NCBI GenBank assembly: GCA_946641515.1 | Contig: CAMPBT010000004.1 | Location: 45,134-109,133 of the forward strand | Length of the DNA stretch: 64,000 bases | Origin: UBA3210 sp002363635 | GTDB taxonomy: Bacteria; Bacillota_I; Bacilli_A; RFN20; CAG-449 | Reading direction: 5' to 3' | Shown here: piece by piece, positions 60,762-64,000 of the stretch | Numbering within the stretch: the stretch's first letter is position 1 | How the letters are laid out: each line of letters starts with the position of its first letter | Position numbers and translations under genes: made by a program | The notes under the pieces: generated by a model | What the model was told of the DNA's origin: nothing | Seen by the model: only the letters and a program-made list of their open reading frames with translations | Databases searched by the model: none

Positions 60762-62189
60762 ATGAATAGAACATTAATGACAGATTTTTATGAATTAACA
60801 ATGGCTCAAACATATTTTGATATGGGCGAGAAAGATAAGATTGTATACTTCGATATTTTCTTTAGAGAAAATCCTTTTAACGGTGGTTATACAATTGCTG
60901 GTGGTTTAGACAAGATTATTAAATATGTCAGCGACATTTCATTTGCGGATGAAGATATTGAATATTTAAGATCTACTAAATGCTTTAGTGAAGAATTCTT
61001 ATCTTATTTAAAGAATATCAAATTTACTGGTGATATTTATGCAGTTGAAGATGGCCAAGTTGTCTTCCCACAGGAACCAGTAGTTACAGTTAAGGCTCCA
61101 GTTATTGAAGCTCAATTAATTGAAACAGCTTTACTTGCTGCATTTAACCATGGCGCACTTGTCACAACTGCTGCTAAACGTATTTGCTATGCTGCAGGTG
61201 ATGTTCCAGTTATGGAATTTGGTGCACGTAGAGCAAGAGGTATTGATTCTGCTATCGATGCATCAATGTATGCTTATGTCGGCGGATGCTGTGGTACATC
61301 AAATACTATCTCTGCAAGAATGTATGATATTCCTGCACTTGGTACAATGGCACATTCACTTGTCTGTGATTGCGTTGATGAATACGAAGCATTCTTGCAC
61401 TTTGCAAAATCAAATCCAAATAACTGCATTTTCTTAGTAGATACATACGATACTTTAAAATCAGGCATTCCTAATGCTATTAGAGTTGCAAATGATTATT
61501 TAAAGCCAAACGGATTAAAATTCAAAGGTATTAGAATTGACTCAGGTGACCTTGCATATTTATCAAAACAAGCTAGAAAAATGTTAGATGAAGCTGGTTA
61601 TAAAGACACAATCATTACTTTATCAAACGGCTTAAATGAACAAACATTAATTTCTTTAAAAGAACAAGGTGCTTGCTTTAATTCACTTGGTATAGGCGAC
61701 AATATCGCAGCATCTTTAGAAAGAGTTGGAGGAGTCTATAAACTCGTTGCAATCGAAGAAAACGGTAAGATTATTCCAAAAATTAAAGTTTCTAACGATA
61801 GAAAGAAAACAATTACTCCAGGTTACAAGAAATTATATCGTTTCTATGATAAGAAAACAGGCTTTGCTTTAGGCGATGTTATTGCTTTAGCAGATGAAAA
61901 GATTCCTCAAGATGAATACACATTAATTTGTCCTTCCGAAGAATGGAAACAAACTACTTTACATGACTATAGAGTAGAAGAATTACAAAAGAAGATTTTC
62001 TCAAATGGTAAACTTGTTTATAACTTACCATCAGTTAGAGAAAGAAGAGCATTCGCAGATTCTATGTTTGGAACAATGTATCCTGAAATTAAGCGTTACA
62101 TGAATCCACATGAATACTATGTCGATTTATCTGAAACTTTATTATCATTAAAGAAACAGATGATTAAAGAAGCAGTTAAGATTAAATAA
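60762..62189 (+). CDS. pncB: nicotinate phosphoribosyltransferase
   Basis: 475 aa from the ATG at 60762 (GAAGG upstream); the longer frame runs through the promoter. It makes nicotinate mononucleotide from nicotinate and PRPP in NAD salvage. MTDFYELTMAQTYF opens the family, followed by EFGARRARGIDSAIDASMYA with the active-site basic residues, GTMAHSLV and IRIDSGDLAYLSKQARKMLD. NAD salvage is consistent with a host-associated lifestyle. Its 3' side opens onto a terminator and an intron fragment. Confidence 0.96.
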   Translation: MNRTLMTDFYELTMAQTYFDMGEKDKIVYFDIFFRENPFNGGYTIAGGLDKIIKYVSDISFADEDIEYLRSTKCFSEEFLSYLKNIKFTGDIYAVEDGQVVFPQEPVVTVKAPVIEAQLIETALLAAFNHGALVTTAAKRICYAAGDVPVMEFGARRARGIDSAIDASMYAYVGGCCGTSNTISARMYDIPALGTMAHSLVCDCVDEYEAFLHFAKSNPNNCIFLVDTYDTLKSGIPNAIRVANDYLKPNGLKFKGIRIDSGDLAYLSKQARKMLDEAGYKDTIITLSNGLNEQTLISLKEQGACFNSLGIGDNIAASLERVGGVYKLVAIEENGKIIPKIKVSNDRKKTITPGYKKLYRFYDKKTGFALGDVIALADEKIPQDEYTLICPSEEWKQTTLHDYRVEELQKKIFSNGKLVYNLPSVRERRAFADSMFGTMYPEIKRYMNPHEYYVDLSETLLSLKKQMIKEAVKIK

Positions 62190-62267
62190 GTATTATAAAA
62201 GACGGCTCTATTATTTTTTTAGGGTTTTGTAGGGTCGCGCTAAACAAAAAATTCGCGGCACATGTAG

Positions 62268-62296
62268 GGTAGGCACTTAAACGCCTACCTTTTTTT
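62268..62296 (+). terminator. terminator downstream of pncB
   Basis: GGTAGGC at 62268-62274 pairs with GCCTACC at 62283-62289, followed by seven Ts. Another small hairpin (GTCGCG 62234-62239 with CGCGGC 62254-62259) lies upstream, and TGTAGGGT occurs at 62228 and 62263. Confidence 0.85.
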
Positions 62297-62580
62297 GCGT
62301 ATGACATGCCTGTCATACACCTACGGTGAAAGTCCTTAGGAGGAATATTGCAATAACTACCTAGTGAAGCACAAGGCCGTTGTCGTGAGGCATGGGATGA
62401 AGGAAGTACGTAGCAAATAGTTAGAATAAGGTCTTGTCTAAAAACAATCTTAATCAGGCATACCTTCAAGTTGTTAGAAATAAAGGTGCCTCAGGTATTG
62501 ACAAGATGACAGTAGAAGAAGCAAAGCAATTATTCAAATTTTTTTGTAAAGTGAGGCCTTTAAAATCAAGTTAAAATAAT
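62297..62580 (+). mobile_element. truncated group II intron (5' part)
   Basis: Intron RNA landmarks are seen: CTACGGTGAAAGTCC near 62320-62333 and the GAAGGAAGTACGTAGCAAA region near 62398-62417, in the order known from bacterial group II introns just before the reverse-transcriptase gene. The start of that gene follows at 62434. A perfect hairpin (GTATGAC/GTCATAC, 62299-62318) marks the 5' side directly after the terminator T-run. Domains V-VI and most of the protein are missing, so it is inactive. The exact 3' edge is unclear. Confidence 0.75.
62434..62574 (+). pseudogene. group II intron reverse transcriptase/maturase, N-terminal fragment
   Basis: Only the extreme N-terminus remains: QAYLQVVRNKGASGIDKMTV matches the conserved AYxxVxxNKGAxGIDGMTVE opening of intron-encoded reverse transcriptases (62455 onward). 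Similarity ends near 62540 and the frame stops at 62572-62574. There are no reverse-transcriptase core motifs, so it is a remnant. No intact copy is in the window. Confidence 0.82.
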
Positions 62581-62641
62581 TGTTATTAATGTCACATTTA
62601 GTTATTTAAGTAACTTTACAAATGTAATATTGCTCATTCTC

Positions 62642-62670
62642 TTGCATTTTTTTTTTTTTTTCTTTATGCT
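62642..62670 (+). promoter_or_regulatory. candidate phase-variable promoter with a 15-T tract
   Basis: TTGCAT at 62642-62647 and TATGCT at 62665-62670 are exactly 17 bp apart, and the spacer is almost entirely the T-run 62647-62661. The hexamers are weak (3 and 4 of 6). Length change in the tract would alter the spacing and so the promoter. An inverted repeat, ACATTT (62594-62599) with AAATGT (62620-62625), lies upstream. The rest of 62580-62727 has no gene. Confidence 0.5.
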
Positions 62671-62727
62671 TATTACGGATATTGGGAATAAATAATTAAT
62701 TGCTTTTAGAAAGGATAATATCATAAT

Positions 62728-64000
62728 ATGAAACGAAAGATATTTTTTGTCGTTGTTCCCGTAATATTATTATCTGCATGTGTTTTTGCGATGGCATATT
62801 GCAGTAATAAACTAGATATAGATATTAATAATTCAAAATCATTTGATGTAACTTCAACAAATATAGATAGCTCGGAAGACATTAGCCAAGATGAACCTGT
62901 TAGTTCTGAAGATCCAGTAAATTCTGAAATTGAAGATAAAGATACTAATAGTTCAAGTTCATCTGATGAAATTTCAACAAATATAGAGAACTCAGAAGAC
63001 ATTAGTCTAGATGAACCTGTTAGTTCTGATGATCCGGTAAATTCTGAAAATGAAGATGAAGATACTAATAGTTCAAGTTCATCTGATGAAACTTCAACAA
63101 ATATAGATAGCTCAGAAGACATTAGCCAAGATGAACCCGTTAGTTCTGAAAATCCAGTAAATTCTGAAAATGAAGATGAAGATACTAATAGTTCAAGTTC
63201 ATCTGATGAAACTTCAACAAATATAGATAGCTCAGAAGACATTAGCCAAGATGAACCTGTTAGTTCTGAAGATCCAGTAAATTCTGAAAATGAAGACGAA
63301 GATACTAATAGTTCAAGTTCATCTGATGAAACTTCAACAAATAAAGAGAGTTCAGAAGACATTAGTCAAGATGAACCTGTTAGTTCTGATGATTCGGAAA
63401 ATTCTGAAATTAAAGATTACACAATAACATTTAAAGATTATGATGGAACAGTGCTTCAAACCTCTAGCGTTAAGGAAGGTGAAACACCTACTTATAATAA
63501 AGCCAACCCAACAAGAGATAATGACGACAATTATTCTTATGTATTTAGTGGTTGGAGTCCATCTATTTCTGAAGTAAACGCAGATGCTACATATACTGCA
63601 ACATACACACCAACAATAAGACAATATACTGTTACATTCGTTGATGAATATGGTAAAACAATAAATAATACTAAATATGATTATGGTACATCGGCAGATG
63701 CTATTGTTCGCCCAGCAGATCCTACAAAGTCAGCGGATAATACATATACATATACTTTTTTAGGCTGGAGTCCAGCATTAGCAAATGTAACAGAAGATGT
63801 AACATATAGAGCTACATATACTGCAACATATATCGATTATTTATTAACATTAAGTAAAAATATAGATGATGCAGGTAATGTTACTGGTGCGGAAACATAC
63901 AAATATGGAGCACAAGTAACTATTACTGCTACAACAAATCCAGGCTATACATTTATAGGCTGGTATGATGAAGAAGGAAAACTAGTAGATAGTAGATTAT
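62728..64000 (+). CDS. surface lipoprotein with Ser/Asp/Glu repeats and InlB-type B-repeats (3' end outside window)
   Basis: At least 424 codons, open to the window end. MKRKIFFVVVPVILLSACVF gives a signal with lipobox LSAC (Cys about 18). Residues about 32-231 are five 40-residue acidic Ser-rich repeats. Then come two InlB B-repeat-like modules (YTITFKDYDGTVLQ...FSGWSP...TYTATY and YTVTFVDEYGKTI...FLGWSP...TYRATY) and the start of a third module ending GYTFIGWYDEEGK. Such modules occur in bacterial adhesins. Expected on the cell surface with the repeat region as a stalk. AAAGGA lies about 12-14 bases before the ATG, somewhat far. Confidence 0.85.
   Translation, partial: MKRKIFFVVVPVILLSACVFAMAYCSNKLDIDINNSKSFDVTSTNIDSSEDISQDEPVSSEDPVNSEIEDKDTNSSSSSDEISTNIENSEDISLDEPVSSDDPVNSENEDEDTNSSSSSDETSTNIDSSEDISQDEPVSSENPVNSENEDEDTNSSSSSDETSTNIDSSEDISQDEPVSSEDPVNSENEDEDTNSSSSSDETSTNKESSEDISQDEPVSSDDSENSEIKDYTITFKDYDGTVLQTSSVKEGETPTYNKANPTRDNDDNYSYVFSGWSPSISEVNADATYTATYTPTIRQYTVTFVDEYGKTINNTKYDYGTSADAIVRPADPTKSADNTYTYTFLGWSPALANVTEDVTYRATYTATYIDYLLTLSKNIDDAGNVTGAETYKYGAQVTITATTNPGYTFIGWYDEEGKLVDSRL
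62821..63420 (+). repeat. five tandem 120-bp repeats in the surface protein gene
   Basis: Units begin at 62821, 62941, 63061, 63181 and 63301, each exactly 120 bp (40 codons), with the pattern GATACTAATAGTTCAAGTTC... to ...AATGAAGATGAA. The middle units are nearly identical; the first and last are more diverged, as expected for copy-number change by recombination or slippage. Confidence 0.95.

Noticed and set aside
62182..62469. 95-aa minus-strand ORF
   Set aside because: It runs antisense through the terminator and the group II intron RNA; it has no ribosome-binding site and no protein-like features.
62721..63624. Two minus-strand ORFs (213 aa and 90 aa) of Ser/Glu-rich repeats
   Set aside because: They are shadows of the plus-strand surface lipoprotein; the plus frame has a signal peptide, lipobox and recognisable repeat modules.
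1..64000. Mycoplasma-type genetic code (TGA as Trp)
   Set aside because: Trp is TGG throughout, and TGA ends real genes, for example at 5956-5958 and 44795-44797.
1..64000. CRISPR array
   Set aside because: The only regularly spaced repeats are the coding 120-bp units at 62821-63420, the two riboswitch cassettes and the two 31-bp palindromes; none has spacer-repeat structure.

Overview
The window is AT-rich (about 30% GC by eye) and densely coded. It uses the standard code: Trp is TGG, and TGA appears as a stop, for example at 5956-5958. Gram-positive lipoproteins, LigA, PepV, S15, PncB, MATE pumps and many strong Rho-independent terminators point to an anaerobic low-GC Bacillota. An uncultured gut member of the Bacilli (Erysipelotrichia/Mollicutes-like) is my best guess from gene style; I cannot place it by search.

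Layout. (1) 1-4.5 kb: the end of truB, then ribF and rpsO, a YjjI/YjjW glycyl-radical enzyme pair and a tRNA-Gly with an odd T-loop. (2) 4.5-8.3 kb: an accessory patch with an Ig-like lipoprotein, two nearly identical promoter plus SAM-I riboswitch cassettes each driving a small unknown gene, a truncated serine recombinase and a fused Fe-S/GNAT protein. (3) 8.5-15 kb: three MATE transporters, an M18 aminopeptidase and an acetyl-esterase-like hydrolase.

(4) 15-41 kb: a large pectin utilisation locus. One operon carries an ABC ATPase, uxaB, uxaA and a TIM-barrel enzyme. A second long operon carries a membrane protein, two permeases, a 736-residue binding lipoprotein, four small membrane proteins around a second ATPase, a GH28 polygalacturonase, a PucR-like and a GntR regulator, GH105, uxaC and an SGNH esterase. 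A pectin methylesterase faces the kdgA-kdgK-kduI-kduD operon. The degradative enzymes have no signal peptides, so methylated and acetylated oligogalacturonides are probably imported first and then de-esterified, cut and taken through tagaturonate/altronate or DKI/KDG to pyruvate and glyceraldehyde-3-phosphate. The same 12-bp palindrome, GTTGTATACAAC, sits at the promoters of both the transport operon and the kdg operon, and the GntR protein is its likely reader.

(5) 34.95-36.68 kb: a two-gene HipA-like kinase module interrupts the pectin locus. It is bracketed by two copies of a 31-bp palindromic repeat, the first of which provides the -35 box. The partner protein looks like a HipA N-terminal (HipS-like) domain fused to a serine-recombinase C-terminal HTH. 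I consider this the best candidate for a little-described system here.

(6) 41-62 kb: mostly core genes. These include a TetR regulator, a dolichol/phytol-kinase-like protein, a DUF1538 membrane protein with two P-II-like proteins, ligA, proS, a pantothenate uptake/kinase pair, pepV, trmB, a YtpR-like protein, a MarR-controlled heterodimeric ABC exporter and pncB. (7) 62.2-64 kb: a terminator followed by a truncated group II intron, then a surface lipoprotein (cut by the window end) with five 120-bp tandem repeats. A 15-T tract lies in the spacer of its candidate promoter, suggesting phase variation.
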